From: F23-D06 sp947165685
GTDB taxonomy: Bacteria > Bacteroidota > Bacteroidia > Bacteroidales > WCHB1-69
Reading direction: 5' to 3'
DNA length: 64,000 nt
Assembly (NCBI GenBank): GCA_947165685.1
Contig: CAMVBK010000004.1
Location: forward strand, 53,113-117,112
Shown: in pieces, positions 24,500 through 33,332 of the stretch
Layout of the letters: the number at the start of each line of letters is the position of its first letter
How positions within the stretch are numbered: the stretch's first letter is position 1
Notes under the pieces: generated by a model
Seen by the model: only the letters and a program-made list of their open reading frames with translations
Told to the model about the DNA's origin: nothing
Databases searched by the model: none
Made by a program: the position numbers and the translations under genes

Positions 24500-26578
24500 A
24501 TGAAGCCCAAACATCTTCTTTTAGCTTTCCTCCTTATTCCCGCCATTCTCTCCTCGAAAACGTTGACCAAAAGCGAGATGAAGACGTTGGGAACACTTGC
24601 CTTTCAACAGAAGGCCCAAGCGATGTGCCCGGAAGCGGCCGGTTTTTCGCTCAAGGGGTGTGAATTCATTGCGGACGGCGGCTCGCTGTACATGGCAGTG
24701 CTGCATTTCGAACATGGTTTTCTTGTCTTGTCGGCGGAAGATGCCGTGATGCCCGTGTTGGCATACGATTTTTCCAATGATATAAACCTGGGCGACATGT
24801 CCCCGGCCACCGAACGCCTGCTGCAGCAGTATCGCGAGGAAATTGACGCCGTGCGCCGGCTTCAGCTGCCGCCCACGGAACGGGTCCAAAACGCATGGGA
24901 TGCCCTGCGCCATCCCTCCCGCGCGACCACGGCTGAGACAGTGGTCGCCCCGTTGCTGACCTCCGCGTGGAACCAAAACAAATACTACAACTACTATTCG
25001 CCGAAGGACGAGAACTCTCCTGCCGGCTATGACGGCAAAACTCCCAATGGCTGCGTGGCCATCGCCATGTCACAGATTATCTATTATTACCGTTTCCCGG
25101 AGACAGGTAGCAGCAGTCATACGAACTACACATACGGGTACGGAAGCTTTCATGTCAACTTCGCAGAGCAACATTACCACTACGAAGCCATGACCGACCA
25201 GCTCAGTTATTATAACGAAGAGGTGGCCAAATTGATTTTTCACTGCGCTACAGCGGTTGACATGCAGTACGGCGCCGATGGCTCTGGAGCTTATTCGCAA
25301 AGTGTCCCTACCGCCATGTCCACCTATTTCAAGTACAGTTTCGACGCGCAGCACGAGAGTAAGCACCAGTTTTCCGATGCCGCCTGGCATTCTAAACTGA
25401 AGGAAGATCTCGATGTCCGCCGCCCTGTTTATTATTCGGGATATTCCGAAGAGGGCGGACATGCTTTTGTATGCGATGGCTACGACAGCGACGACTATTT
25501 CCATTTCAATTTCGGATGGGGCGGCCAAGGCAACGGTTTCTATCTGACTGAGAGCAGCGACGACTCGGCGGTCAATGGCTACAGTGGTTGGCAGTCGGCC
25601 ATCTTCGATCTCCACCCCCGCAACGACCTCTATCCTTCCTATTGTAGCGATCGCGTGTTGACGGCCGTGAATGGAACTTTGGAAGACGGCAGCGGCATTT
25701 TCGAATACCAGAACAATTCGAACTGCACATATCTCATCACCCATCCCAACCAGTACACCGTGAACGTTACTCTTCAATACCTTTTTTCGGAGGAGGGTCA
25801 CGATTATCTCAGGTTCTGGAACGGAAATCCCGCCAAAGACAGCCTTTTGCTGGAACTCTCCGGTACAAAGGGAAACACCAACTACTCCTTTAACACGGAC
25901 AGCCTCTACATCACCTTCGAGACCGATGATTCGGCGACTGCGCAGGGCTGGCGGTTGAGCTACCAGTCGAACCGCGATGGGATAGGTTGCGGCACCTATT
26001 CCACTCATGAAACCTCCGGCATCATTAGCGACAAAAGTGAAGAAAACAACTATCGCGACAATTCCAATTGTACGTGGATGATTCGTTTGTCCAATGTCCC
26101 GTCTGTCACGTTCTTTTTCGATGAATTGGACATCAGCCCCGAAGACCATCTTGATTTCTACAACTTAGCCTCCAGCCCCAATGAACTTTTGGCAAGTTAT
26201 TCGGGGAATAGCCTGCCCGAGCCACTTACGCTCAATATCAGTAAGATACGGGTGCATTTTGTTTCTGACAACTATTTGAATGCACAGGGTTTCAAAGTCC
26301 GTTGGTCAACATCCCAGGCCGGCATCGAAGAGTTTTGCACTTCAACGAACGTTTATCCCAATCCTGCCGCCGATGTGTTGCACGTTGTCTTAGGGGAGAT
26401 GCTGGATGAATGTCATGTGTCTTTGTTTGACGCGGTGGGCAATGCGGTGTATGCGCAGGCATTCAGTCTGGCGGATCGAATGGATATTCCCGTCCAGCAT
26501 CTGCCGAATGGCATCTATGTAATGCATCTGGAGAGCCAGGGCCGCACTATGCATCAGAAAATTGTGATCAGCCATTAA
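24500..26578 (+). CDS. Secreted C10 (streptopain-like) cysteine peptidase with CUB-like domains and T9SS sorting domain
   Basis: 692 residues: signal peptide (KHLLLAFLLIPAILSS), a pro-domain resembling the streptopain inhibitory propeptide (to about residue 140), then the C10 peptidase with Cys185 in TPNGCVAIAMSQ and His321 in EEGGHAFVCDGY. Two CUB-like beta domains follow (about residues 385-490 and 495-605, each with a NNSNCTY/DNSNCTW motif and paired Cys). The last ~75 residues (NVYPNPAADVLHV ... LPNGIYVMHLESQ ... KIVISH) are a type A C-terminal sorting domain of the type IX secretion system, so the protein should be displayed or released through PorV/PorU. Similar enzymes are proteolytic virulence or nutrition factors in Bacteroidales. 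Confidence 0.9.
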   Translation: MKPKHLLLAFLLIPAILSSKTLTKSEMKTLGTLAFQQKAQAMCPEAAGFSLKGCEFIADGGSLYMAVLHFEHGFLVLSAEDAVMPVLAYDFSNDINLGDMSPATERLLQQYREEIDAVRRLQLPPTERVQNAWDALRHPSRATTAETVVAPLLTSAWNQNKYYNYYSPKDENSPAGYDGKTPNGCVAIAMSQIIYYYRFPETGSSSHTNYTYGYGSFHVNFAEQHYHYEAMTDQLSYYNEEVAKLIFHCATAVDMQYGADGSGAYSQSVPTAMSTYFKYSFDAQHESKHQFSDAAWHSKLKEDLDVRRPVYYSGYSEEGGHAFVCDGYDSDDYFHFNFGWGGQGNGFYLTESSDDSAVNGYSGWQSAIFDLHPRNDLYPSYCSDRVLTAVNGTLEDGSGIFEYQNNSNCTYLITHPNQYTVNVTLQYLFSEEGHDYLRFWNGNPAKDSLLLELSGTKGNTNYSFNTDSLYITFETDDSATAQGWRLSYQSNRDGIGCGTYSTHETSGIISDKSEENNYRDNSNCTWMIRLSNVPSVTFFFDELDISPEDHLDFYNLASSPNELLASYSGNSLPEPLTLNISKIRVHFVSDNYLNAQGFKVRWSTSQAGIEEFCTSTNVYPNPAADVLHVVLGEMLDECHVSLFDAVGNAVYAQAFSLADRMDIPVQHLPNGIYVMHLESQGRTMHQKIVISH

Positions 26579-26635
26579 ACATGCGTTGGGAAAATCCGTC
26601 TTAATGGCAAAGTTAACCCCAAAAAAATCAAAACG

Positions 26636-27910
26636 ATGAAAAAGTTAATGATGTTGATGAGTATCTTCCTGATGACTGGTTTAGTGTCGATGGAAGTTTG
26701 GGGCCAAACGCCCGCCTCATCCAGAAGCAACACCGCAGGCAGCAGAATCTCTTCTTCGGCCTCGGAGACTAAACAAAACAGCTCGTCAACCTCTAATCAG
26801 GTTACGCGCCAGATTCGGAGAGGTGACGCACAACTGAACAAAGCGAACAGTAGCTACCAGAGAGCGCAGAGCATGTCGCGTCCGGCCTCTACAAACAAGA
26901 TTCCGTCAAATGCCCGTCCGGCCACAACGACGACTTCTCGCCCCTCTGCCACCACGAACTCGGACTCAAGAACTCCCGCGACAACAGCCCGTCCCGCGAC
27001 GACCAACTCGACCTCAAGGACTCCTGCGACGATTGCTCGTCCTGCCAACACTAACTCAACCTCAAAGACTCCTGCGACGACCGTTCGCCCGGCTGCCAAT
27101 AACACGGCGACAGGCAAAACCCCTGCGGCTTCCACGGCTCGTCCTGCTGCAAACACAGCGGTAACCCCTGCCAACTCTGCCTCAACGAGCAACGGCCGTA
27201 TAACAGGCAGAACCCCGGATGCTACAGGGAAGACTCCCGCCGCCACTACTGCACGGGAAGCGACCCCGATCTCCAGCAGCGCGGTCACGGAGGCCTCCAC
27301 GTACGAAAGACGTGGCTACACGGAGCAAGGACAGGCAAAACCGCAGCCCGTCACAGGACCTCGTACCGAAGGTAACGGCAATGTGCCCAACAACAGCGGC
27401 AACAGCGGTAACAGTAACAAGCCTGGCGGCCCTGGTCCGAGTCACGGCCCGAATCATGGTCCTGCGCCTCACAACCCCTACGTGCACCCGAATCACCACC
27501 GCTACAACGACCACATGCGTGTACCCCGTCACGTCAGACCGGTTTACTATCACGGAGTCCCCTACTACTTCTACAACAGCGTCTATTGCCGCTACATCAA
27601 TGGTTACTACGTCATCTGCCGTCCGCCCCTTGGAGCCGTCATCGCCTACGCGATTTTCAACACCTGGAGACCCGTGGTTGTGGTCCACAACAAAGTCAAT
27701 TACTACTACGACGATGGCACTTTTTACCTCCCGTACAACAATAATTACCAAGTTGTGGCCCCTCCGATTGGTGCAAGAGTGGCGGAACTGCCCAGCAACT
27801 ATGAAGAAATAATCCTCGACCACACCCTCTATTACAAAGTGGATAACGTTTATTATAAGGCAGTTGTAGTGAGCGGATACATTTGGTATGAAGTGGTTTT
27901 CGTCAGCTAA
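26636..27910 (+). CDS. Secreted repeat-rich protein with DUF6515-like C-terminus
   Basis: 424 residues: signal peptide (MKKLMMLMSIFLMTGLVSMEVWGQ), then about 230 residues of low complexity rich in Thr, Ala, Pro, Ser and Asn with 16-17-residue repeats of the type TPATTARPATTNST. A His/Pro/Asn segment (GPGPSHGPNHGPAPHNPY) leads to a C-terminal domain rich in Tyr, with KVNYYYDDGTFYLPYNNNY, VVAPPIGARVAELPSNYEEI and LYYKVDNVYYKAVV, which resembles DUF6515 proteins of Bacteroidota. The Thr/Ser-rich linker is a plausible site for Bacteroidota O-glycosylation but lacks clear D(S/T)(A/L/V) spacing throughout. It follows the C10 peptidase by 57 bp with no terminator seen between them. Confidence 0.75.
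   Translation: MKKLMMLMSIFLMTGLVSMEVWGQTPASSRSNTAGSRISSSASETKQNSSSTSNQVTRQIRRGDAQLNKANSSYQRAQSMSRPASTNKIPSNARPATTTTSRPSATTNSDSRTPATTARPATTNSTSRTPATIARPANTNSTSKTPATTVRPAANNTATGKTPAASTARPAANTAVTPANSASTSNGRITGRTPDATGKTPAATTAREATPISSSAVTEASTYERRGYTEQGQAKPQPVTGPRTEGNGNVPNNSGNSGNSNKPGGPGPSHGPNHGPAPHNPYVHPNHHRYNDHMRVPRHVRPVYYHGVPYYFYNSVYCRYINGYYVICRPPLGAVIAYAIFNTWRPVVVVHNKVNYYYDDGTFYLPYNNNYQVVAPPIGARVAELPSNYEEIILDHTLYYKVDNVYYKAVVVSGYIWYEVVFVS
26966..27165 (+). repeat. Coding tandem repeat of about 48-51 bp
   Basis: Four degenerate units encode SRTPATTARPATTNST, SRTPATIARPANTNST, SKTPATTVRPAANNTAT and GKTPAASTARPAANTAVT within the repeat-rich secreted protein. Copy number may vary between strains. 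Confidence 0.8.
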
Positions 27911-27952
27911 AAAAAAATTTTCATAAAGTGTTGCGCGGTAAAGAAAAAAATG

Positions 27953-27960
27953 TATCTTTG
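27953..27960 (+). promoter_or_regulatory. -7 promoter element for tRNA-Gln
   Basis: TATCTTTG ends 16 bp before the first base of the tRNA; TTGCG at 27931-27935 is a plausible -33 region. Confidence 0.7.
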
Positions 27961-27976
27961 CCGCGCAATTCGCTTT

Positions 27977-28047
27977 TGCCCTGTTGTGTAATGGTAGCAC
28001 CGCAGATTCTGGTTCTGTTTGTATGGGTTCGAATCCTATCGGGGCAA
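27977..28047 (+). tRNA. tRNA-Gln (anticodon CTG)
   Basis: All arms fold. Acceptor stem 27977-27983 with 28040-28046 (7 bp, first pair U-A as is usual for glutamine tRNAs); D stem GTG/CAC; anticodon stem 28002-28006 with 28014-28018 around the loop TTCTGGT, giving anticodon CTG; T stem 28023-28027 with 28035-28039 around TTCGAAT. The discriminator is A28047. CCA is not encoded. A strong terminator follows directly. Confidence 0.93.
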
Positions 28048-28051
28048 CAAA

Positions 28052-28088
28052 AAAACTGAATTCCAAGTCGGGATTCAGTTTTTTTTTG
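28052..28088 (+). terminator. Rho-independent terminator after tRNA-Gln
   Basis: ACTGAATTCC (28055-28064) pairs with GGATTCAGT (28071-28079), one bulged T, followed by a run of nine T. Confidence 0.9.
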
Positions 28089-28143
28089 CATCTTTGCCGA
28101 GTCTTATTTCAAACCACAAAAAGTTTCACCAAATCAAGTCAAA

Positions 28144-28773
28144 ATGTTAGTATTGGGTATTGCCGGCGGATCCGGATCAGGAAAAACCTCCGTGGTGCAG
28201 AAAATTGTAAATCAATTCCCGAAACATCATGTCAGTGTGTTGTCGCAGGATGCCTACTATCGCGACAACGGCGAACTTACGCAAGCGGAGAAAGAGCAGA
28301 TTAACTTCGACCACCCATCGGCTATCGAATTTCCGCTTTTAGTGGAACATATCTGCCGGCTTAAGGCGGGGGAGACTATTCCGATGCCCACCTATTCGTA
28401 CGTGACCTGCCGACGCGGTGAGGAGACCATTCCCGTACATCCTGCGGAAGTTCTCATCGTGGAGGGCATTCTCATCTTCACGAACCCCGAGCTTTGCGAC
28501 ACTCTCGACATCAAGGTGTTCGTAGATACCGATGCCGACGAGCGCCTCATCCGTATCATCACCCGCGATGTCATTGAGCGCGGACGCGGCCTCGACAAGT
28601 CCATCCGCCATTACCGTCACTTCGTGAAGCCCATGCACGAGCTCTTTATTGAGCCCACCAAGCGTTATGCCGACATTATTATCCCTGAAGGCGGGCATAA
28701 CAATATCGGCATTGATATTCTGACGGCCAAGATTCGGGAGACGCTGTATGGTGATGCGAAAAGAAGTTGTTGA
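28144..28773 (+). CDS. udk: Uridine kinase
   Basis: Cytosolic salvage enzyme phosphorylating uridine and cytidine. P-loop GIAGGSGSGKTSVV at residues 5-18, then SQDAYYRDNGEL, INFDHPSAIEFPLL, MPTYSYVTCRR and VLIVEGILIF, DIKVFVDTDADERLIRIITRDVIERGR, which is the complete Udk pattern. 209 residues is normal. The -7-like octamer CATCTTTG (28089-28096) upstream deviates from TAnnTTTG at one base, so the gene probably has its own start behind the tRNA terminator. Confidence 0.95.
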   Translation: MLVLGIAGGSGSGKTSVVQKIVNQFPKHHVSVLSQDAYYRDNGELTQAEKEQINFDHPSAIEFPLLVEHICRLKAGETIPMPTYSYVTCRRGEETIPVHPAEVLIVEGILIFTNPELCDTLDIKVFVDTDADERLIRIITRDVIERGRGLDKSIRHYRHFVKPMHELFIEPTKRYADIIIPEGGHNNIGIDILTAKIRETLYGDAKRSC

Positions 28774-28793
28774 AGTTTCTTGAGGCTGCACCT

Positions 28794-28832
28794 GCTTGCC
28801 TGGAAGGGGCTTTCCATTGACCCTGAGGCAAG
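28794..28832. terminator. Hairpin between convergent udk and mtnN
   Basis: TTGCCT pairs with AGGCAA, with AGGG/CCCT nested inside, in the 69-bp gap between two convergent genes. There is no clear T tract, so this is a candidate only. Confidence 0.4.
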
Positions 28833-28842
28833 GAAGAGCGTC

Positions 28843-29601
28843 TTACTGAAGCAGCTGCATAATTTCTTTGACAATGGCGCGGGAGTAGGCGTTGGCCACT
28901 TCGATGATAAACTTGTTGAAGTCGAAGCGGGCGTTGTGGTCGGCGGTGTCGCTGATGGTGCGGACGACAGTGAACGGCACGCCGAACTCGATGCAGACTT
29001 GCGCCACGGCTGCACCCTCCATTTCCACGCACTGGACATCTGGCAGCAGGCTCAGGATTTCGTTGCGCTTTTCGATGCTGTTGATGAATTGGTCGCCGCT
29101 GGCGATGTCGCCGAAATATAAGGTCGGATTCAAGCAAAACTCTTTCACTGCCGTTGGCCCCACCATCTGTTCAGCCCCTTTTTTGATGAGATTGGAGACT
29201 GCCTTGCCTGCCAACGCGGTGAGTTCCGGATCGCTATCGACGTAGATGCGGTTGAGCAGCGGCAACTCGAAACGCGAGATCATAGGGCGGGCATCCAGGT
29301 CGTGCTGCACGAGCCGTTTGGAGATGACGATGTCGCCCACTTTCAGTCCGTCGGCCAGTGCGCCCGCCGTGCCGATGAAGAAAAGGTCGGTGACACCGAA
29401 CTCATTCAGCATCAGTGTGGCTGTGATGGAGGCTGCCACTTTGCCCCACTTGGAAAAGGCCACCACGCAGTCGATGCCATTGATTTTACCCTTCGCAAAC
29501 TCACGGTTTGCAATTTGCATCACGGACTTGTTGTCCAGCAGCTTTTTCACTTCATCTATTTCCTGTGCCATTGCGCCCAGGATGCCAATAATTCTGTTCA
29601 T
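28843..29601 (-). CDS. mtnN: 5'-methylthioadenosine/S-adenosylhomocysteine nucleosidase
   Basis: Hydrolyses MTA and SAH to adenine plus the thioribose product, clearing SAM by-products and feeding adenine salvage. Family motifs: IIGILGAMAQEIDEV at the N-terminus (Glu12 in the active-site region), TGTAGAL-like FIGTAGALADGLKVGDIVISKRLVQHDLDA, FGDIASGDQFI and the catalytic VQCVEMEGAAVAQVC followed by VRTISDTAD. The residues expected for base recognition and catalysis (Glu in MEGAA, Asp in SDTAD) are present. 252 residues is slightly longer than E. coli Pfs. A TAnnTTTG promoter lies 29 bp upstream. Confidence 0.94.
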   Translation of the reverse strand: MNRIIGILGAMAQEIDEVKKLLDNKSVMQIANREFAKGKINGIDCVVAFSKWGKVAASITATLMLNEFGVTDLFFIGTAGALADGLKVGDIVISKRLVQHDLDARPMISRFELPLLNRIYVDSDPELTALAGKAVSNLIKKGAEQMVGPTAVKEFCLNPTLYFGDIASGDQFINSIEKRNEILSLLPDVQCVEMEGAAVAQVCIEFGVPFTVVRTISDTADHNARFDFNKFIIEVANAYSRAIVKEIMQLLQ

Positions 29602-29630
29602 ATTCTATATTATATTTTTATTTCAAGTGG

Positions 29631-29638
29631 CAAAAATA
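29631..29638 (-). promoter_or_regulatory. -7 promoter element for mtnN
   Basis: TATTTTTG on the minus strand, 29 bp upstream of the ATG at 29601. Confidence 0.6.
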
Positions 29639-29694
29639 CATATTTTTAAGATGTTTTCCAAATAAAAAAGCGAAAATAGTTTTTTTTCAGCATA

Positions 29695-29740
29695 AAAAAA
29701 CACCGCCTTGTGTACAACTGGCACAAGGCGGTGTTTTTGA
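29695..29740 (-). terminator. Strong terminator at the end of the upp-MBOAT-DHHW-DPP7 run
   Basis: AACACCGCCTTGTG (29699-29712) pairs perfectly with CACAAGGCGGTGTT (29722-29735). T runs flank it on both strands, so it can work in both directions. Confidence 0.92.
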
Positions 29741-29754
29741 TGCAATATGAAAGG

Positions 29755-31899
29755 CTATTGCACGATTTTCAGTTCCTGCATCAGGTTCTGGGCGTTGGCC
29801 ATCTTGTCGATGATGAAGAGCAGGTAGCGCATGTCCATGCAGATGGTGCGCTGCACTTCGTTCTCGAAGGCGATGTCACCGCTCATGGCTTCCCAGTTGC
29901 CGTCGAAGGCCAGTCCCACGAGATTGCCGTTGGCGTCGATGACGGGGCTGCCGGAGTTGCCGCCCGTGATGTCGTTGGTGGTGATGAAGTTGACCACCAA
30001 GTCGCCGTTTTCATTGGCATAGCGGCCGTAATCGTGGTTTTCCCACAGTTTGATGAGGTCTTGCGGCACGTCAAACTCCCAGTTGCCGGGTTTGTACTTG
30101 GCCATCACGCCGTCAAGGGTGGTGATGTAGTTGTAGGTGACACCATCTGCCGGCTTGCAGTCTTGCACGCTGCCGTAAGTGAGGCGCATGGTGAAGTTGG
30201 CATCGGGATAGAAGTTGCGGTCTTTTTGCATCTCCATTAACCCTTCCATATAGAGGCGGTTGGCGCGTTCGCATTCCACTTTTTCGGCCTGTTCGTCCAA
30301 ATTCCAATAGGACTGCAGGATGTCGTACATCAGGGCATAGATAGGGTCTTTTGAGAGTGATTTCGGGTTTTCCATCCAGGCCTCCAGTTTGGATTTGTCA
30401 ACCAGGACCGACTTCGCGAAGGCATTGTCCACGAAAGCGGTGAAATCGCCATGGTTCTTGTCACCCACCTTTTTGATGGTGGTGGGCAGCTGGTCGGGGG
30501 CCACATCTTTGTAGAACAGGTTCAGCAGGGCGATGGTGACATCGCGGTCCAACGCTTTGTTATAATCTTTGAAGAAATCCTCCACGGAAGCTTTCATGTT
30601 TTGGGCATTTGCAACAATTTTGTCGTGCGATGCCAGTTTTTCTTCGATAGCCCGATTGATAGGTCTGAACCGCAGGGCGAACGTAACGGCCTCGCCGCCG
30701 TGCCAGCCTGCCTCACGGTGGTAGATCAACGCTTTTTGGTATTTGGACTGATGGTTCCAGTATTTGTTCATTTCGTCGAAGATGCCGTCATACTTGGCTT
30801 TGCGGTTTTTGTCTTGTGCGGCCCATTGGCGGAAAGCCTGTTCCTGCTCCAATCGTTTCTCATAGACTTTGTTGCGTTTCAGCTGCTTCACCTGGCCGAT
30901 GTAGTATTTCCAGTAGTTGCTGACGCTGGCCTGTTTGGATGCATACTGGATGAAGACGGCAGGGTCGGCGTCCATGTGCTTGCGGTATTGTTCCAATTTG
31001 GTAGTACGGCAATCCACGATGGCAGGGCCTTCGAGCTCGATGATGTTCTTCACGGCGCCGGAGGCGGAGTAGCGGTCAGTGGAGCCAGGATAGCCCAAAA
31101 TCATGGTGTAGTCGCCGGGTTGCACACCTTTCAGCGAGATGGGCAGGTAGTGCTTCGACTTCATGGGGATGTTGTCCTTGCTGTACTTGGCGGGGGAGCC
31201 GTCGGGGGCGGTATAGACGCGGAAGATGCAGAAGTCGCCCTTGTGACGCGGCCACGTCCAGTTGTCGGTGTCGGCGCCGAATTTGCCGATGCCCCACGGC
31301 GGGCAGGCCACGAGGCGAACATCCTTATAGACGTCGTACTCGAACAGGATGTATTGGTTGCCGTGATAGAACGGCACGATTTCCACTTCCACATCGCGTT
31401 TGCCTTTGCGCTCGATGGTCAGTTTCTTGCCGTTTTCCGAAATCTTCGCGGCACGGTCGGCTTCGGACATGCCGTCGGTGACACCTTTCAGGATAGCTGT
31501 CGTAACATCCTCGATGTAGGCGAGGAAAGAGACGGTGAGCCCTTCGTTGGGGAGCTCTTCGGCCTTGCTGCGGGCCCAGAAACCGTCCTGCAGGTAGTCG
31601 TGCTCCACGGAGGAGTGGGCCTGCACTTGGCCGAGGCCGCAGTGGTGGTTGGTGAGCAACAGCCCCTCAGGGGAGATGAGCTCGCCGGTGCAGCCGCCAC
31701 CGAACTGCACGATGGCGTCTTTCAGGCTGGGCTGGTTGAAACTGAAAATTTGTTCGGCCGTCAGTTTGCAGCCAAGTCGCTGCATGTCAGCCAAATTTTG
31801 GCCATTGATGGAGTAGGGGAGCCACATGCCCTCGTCGGCTCGGGCACCCATGACAAGCATCATCAAGGCGATGCACAAAAGGTTGGTTTTCTTTCTCAT
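29755..31899 (-). CDS. S46-family dipeptidyl-peptidase, DPP7 type
   Basis: Periplasmic or outer-membrane-associated serine peptidase releasing dipeptides from oligopeptides, central to amino-acid feeding in Bacteroidales. Signal peptide (NLLCIALMMLVMGARA), then DEGMWLPYSI. The catalytic His lies in LLTNHHCGLG (residues 81-90) and the catalytic Ser in GNSGSPV (Ser649). The position 18 residues after the Ser is Gly (LAFDGNWEAMSGD). In Porphyromonas enzymes Gly at this place (Gly673) marks DPP7 with hydrophobic P1 preference, while Arg marks the acidic-specific DPP11; so DPP7-like specificity is expected. 714 residues is typical. The start codon overlaps the stop of the DHHW gene (ATGA). Confidence 0.92.
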   Translation of the reverse strand: MRKKTNLLCIALMMLVMGARADEGMWLPYSINGQNLADMQRLGCKLTAEQIFSFNQPSLKDAIVQFGGGCTGELISPEGLLLTNHHCGLGQVQAHSSVEHDYLQDGFWARSKAEELPNEGLTVSFLAYIEDVTTAILKGVTDGMSEADRAAKISENGKKLTIERKGKRDVEVEIVPFYHGNQYILFEYDVYKDVRLVACPPWGIGKFGADTDNWTWPRHKGDFCIFRVYTAPDGSPAKYSKDNIPMKSKHYLPISLKGVQPGDYTMILGYPGSTDRYSASGAVKNIIELEGPAIVDCRTTKLEQYRKHMDADPAVFIQYASKQASVSNYWKYYIGQVKQLKRNKVYEKRLEQEQAFRQWAAQDKNRKAKYDGIFDEMNKYWNHQSKYQKALIYHREAGWHGGEAVTFALRFRPINRAIEEKLASHDKIVANAQNMKASVEDFFKDYNKALDRDVTIALLNLFYKDVAPDQLPTTIKKVGDKNHGDFTAFVDNAFAKSVLVDKSKLEAWMENPKSLSKDPIYALMYDILQSYWNLDEQAEKVECERANRLYMEGLMEMQKDRNFYPDANFTMRLTYGSVQDCKPADGVTYNYITTLDGVMAKYKPGNWEFDVPQDLIKLWENHDYGRYANENGDLVVNFITTNDITGGNSGSPVIDANGNLVGLAFDGNWEAMSGDIAFENEVQRTICMDMRYLLFIIDKMANAQNLMQELKIVQ

Positions 31900-33326
31900 T
31901 TGGATTGGCTTTTTGAATATGCAAAAGTACGTTTTTTTTCAGCTCGTAGCTTTATCAAGTTCTTGTTCCTGGAGACAGGCAGTTTGTCACCGCTCAGCTC
32001 GTCAATGTATTTTTCCGGTTCGGTGCGGATCAGGTAGAGGGCGTTTTCGTACAACGCTTGTTCGACGCTTATGTTTCGGGCTTTGGCGGACCTCACGGTT
32101 TCGGCGTGCCACTCCGGGTTGGCCTCGATGATTTTCATGACTTTCCGTGCGATGGAGTCGGTGGCTTCTTTGTCGAAGCAGAGGCGGACCAGCGCGTTGG
32201 GAAGAAATTGGCTGCCAAGCTCGTAAAGTTGCAAAGTGCCGTAATTGAGCATGATGTAGTCGGCGCTCATCAGCTCACTGTCGAGATCCAGATCCAGCGT
32301 GGAGCCGTTTTCGTGTTCCTCGTCCCCATGAACCTCGTAGTTGTAATACCAATAGGGGGCTTTCCGAAATATCTCAAGCATGGGGATGTTGAAGACAAAA
32401 TTCCAGTAGAAAGAGTCGCCGATGGTAAGGAGCGAGGGCTTCTCGGCGGTGCTGTCGTGCACGACCTTGACATCAGCGTAATAATAAGGCGGGGATTTGA
32501 TTTTGAAGGCCAGGTTGAGTACCTTTTCGAGGTCATTGTCCGGGTATCGGGCGTCCGCCTCATATTTTTCGCCTATTTCTATGTTGTTGAGATTCTGGTT
32601 TCCAAGGACTTCGATATACCGGATGATGGAGTCGAAAACATGGACGGCGGCGATGTTGCTCCAATGGATTCCTGTCTTGTAGTACAAAGGATATTCCGCC
32701 GAATTCTTGATGGCTTTGAAGATTGGAACGTTGTCAATATAGTTGATACCCAGTTCGTTGAACCGTTTTATGTAGAACTCATACGCACGGACTCCCACCG
32801 GCCTCGAATAGGACTTGTTTTCGGGGAGATATTCCGGATAGATGACATCCTTGCCGGGGTTGATGTTGACGAAGATGTGGATGCCGTGCTCTTTCAGCAA
32901 TTCTTGCACCTTCCACATTCTAAGCGCTTCAGTTTCAAATATTTGCTTCATCGCAGCCGTGTCGTCCGTGTATTTGTACATGGAACTTTCGTAGTGGTCT
33001 CTGACATACACCTCCTCGAACAGCCATCCGTCTTTCCCTTCCATGATGGTGGAGTTGTTGGCCTCGCCGAAGCAGCTCCAAAGCCATTGGTTGTAGGCGC
33101 GGATCAGCCATTCCCGGAATCCGCAGTGCTCCCGCAGATATTTCTCTGTTTCGCTTTGGAATGTGCCGTCGGTGTAGCTTTTGAGTGTGAGTTTCGGCTT
33201 TTCGGTCTCCATGACGGCACCATTGAGCGCCGGCAGCGGTAGGAGGCCGGTAAAAGTCTGGAACAAAACAAGTGACAGTAGCGCCACCGTGGCAACAAAC
33301 AGGATTTTATGGAAATGTTTCTTCAT
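31896..33326 (-). CDS. DHHW / AlgX-AlgJ-like SGNH-fold protein
   Basis: 476 residues with an N-terminal signal anchor (ILFVATVALLSLVLFQTF). Typical parts of the AlgX/DHHW group are MEGKDGWLFEE, HIFVNINPGKDVIYPEYLP, YYKTGIHWSNIAAVHVF and LLTIGDSFYWNF, where the Ser of GDS would be the acyl-transfer nucleophile. It sits 6 bp downstream of an MBOAT gene, the standard pairing in which the MBOAT protein moves acetyl groups across the membrane and the SGNH protein transfers them to a polysaccharide or wall polymer. The target polymer is unknown. Its stop overlaps the start of the DPP7 gene. Confidence 0.85.
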   Translation of the reverse strand: MKKHFHKILFVATVALLSLVLFQTFTGLLPLPALNGAVMETEKPKLTLKSYTDGTFQSETEKYLREHCGFREWLIRAYNQWLWSCFGEANNSTIMEGKDGWLFEEVYVRDHYESSMYKYTDDTAAMKQIFETEALRMWKVQELLKEHGIHIFVNINPGKDVIYPEYLPENKSYSRPVGVRAYEFYIKRFNELGINYIDNVPIFKAIKNSAEYPLYYKTGIHWSNIAAVHVFDSIIRYIEVLGNQNLNNIEIGEKYEADARYPDNDLEKVLNLAFKIKSPPYYYADVKVVHDSTAEKPSLLTIGDSFYWNFVFNIPMLEIFRKAPYWYYNYEVHGDEEHENGSTLDLDLDSELMSADYIMLNYGTLQLYELGSQFLPNALVRLCFDKEATDSIARKVMKIIEANPEWHAETVRSAKARNISVEQALYENALYLIRTEPEKYIDELSGDKLPVSRNKNLIKLRAEKKRTFAYSKSQSK

Positions 33327-33332
33327 GGCTGG

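Noticed and set aside
26966..27165. CRISPR-like array
   Set aside because: The 48-51-bp units are degenerate coding repeats in frame inside a secreted protein.
30451..32037. 528-codon plus-strand frame opposite the DPP7 gene
   Set aside because: Antisense shadow; the minus-strand protein has the complete S46 catalytic set.
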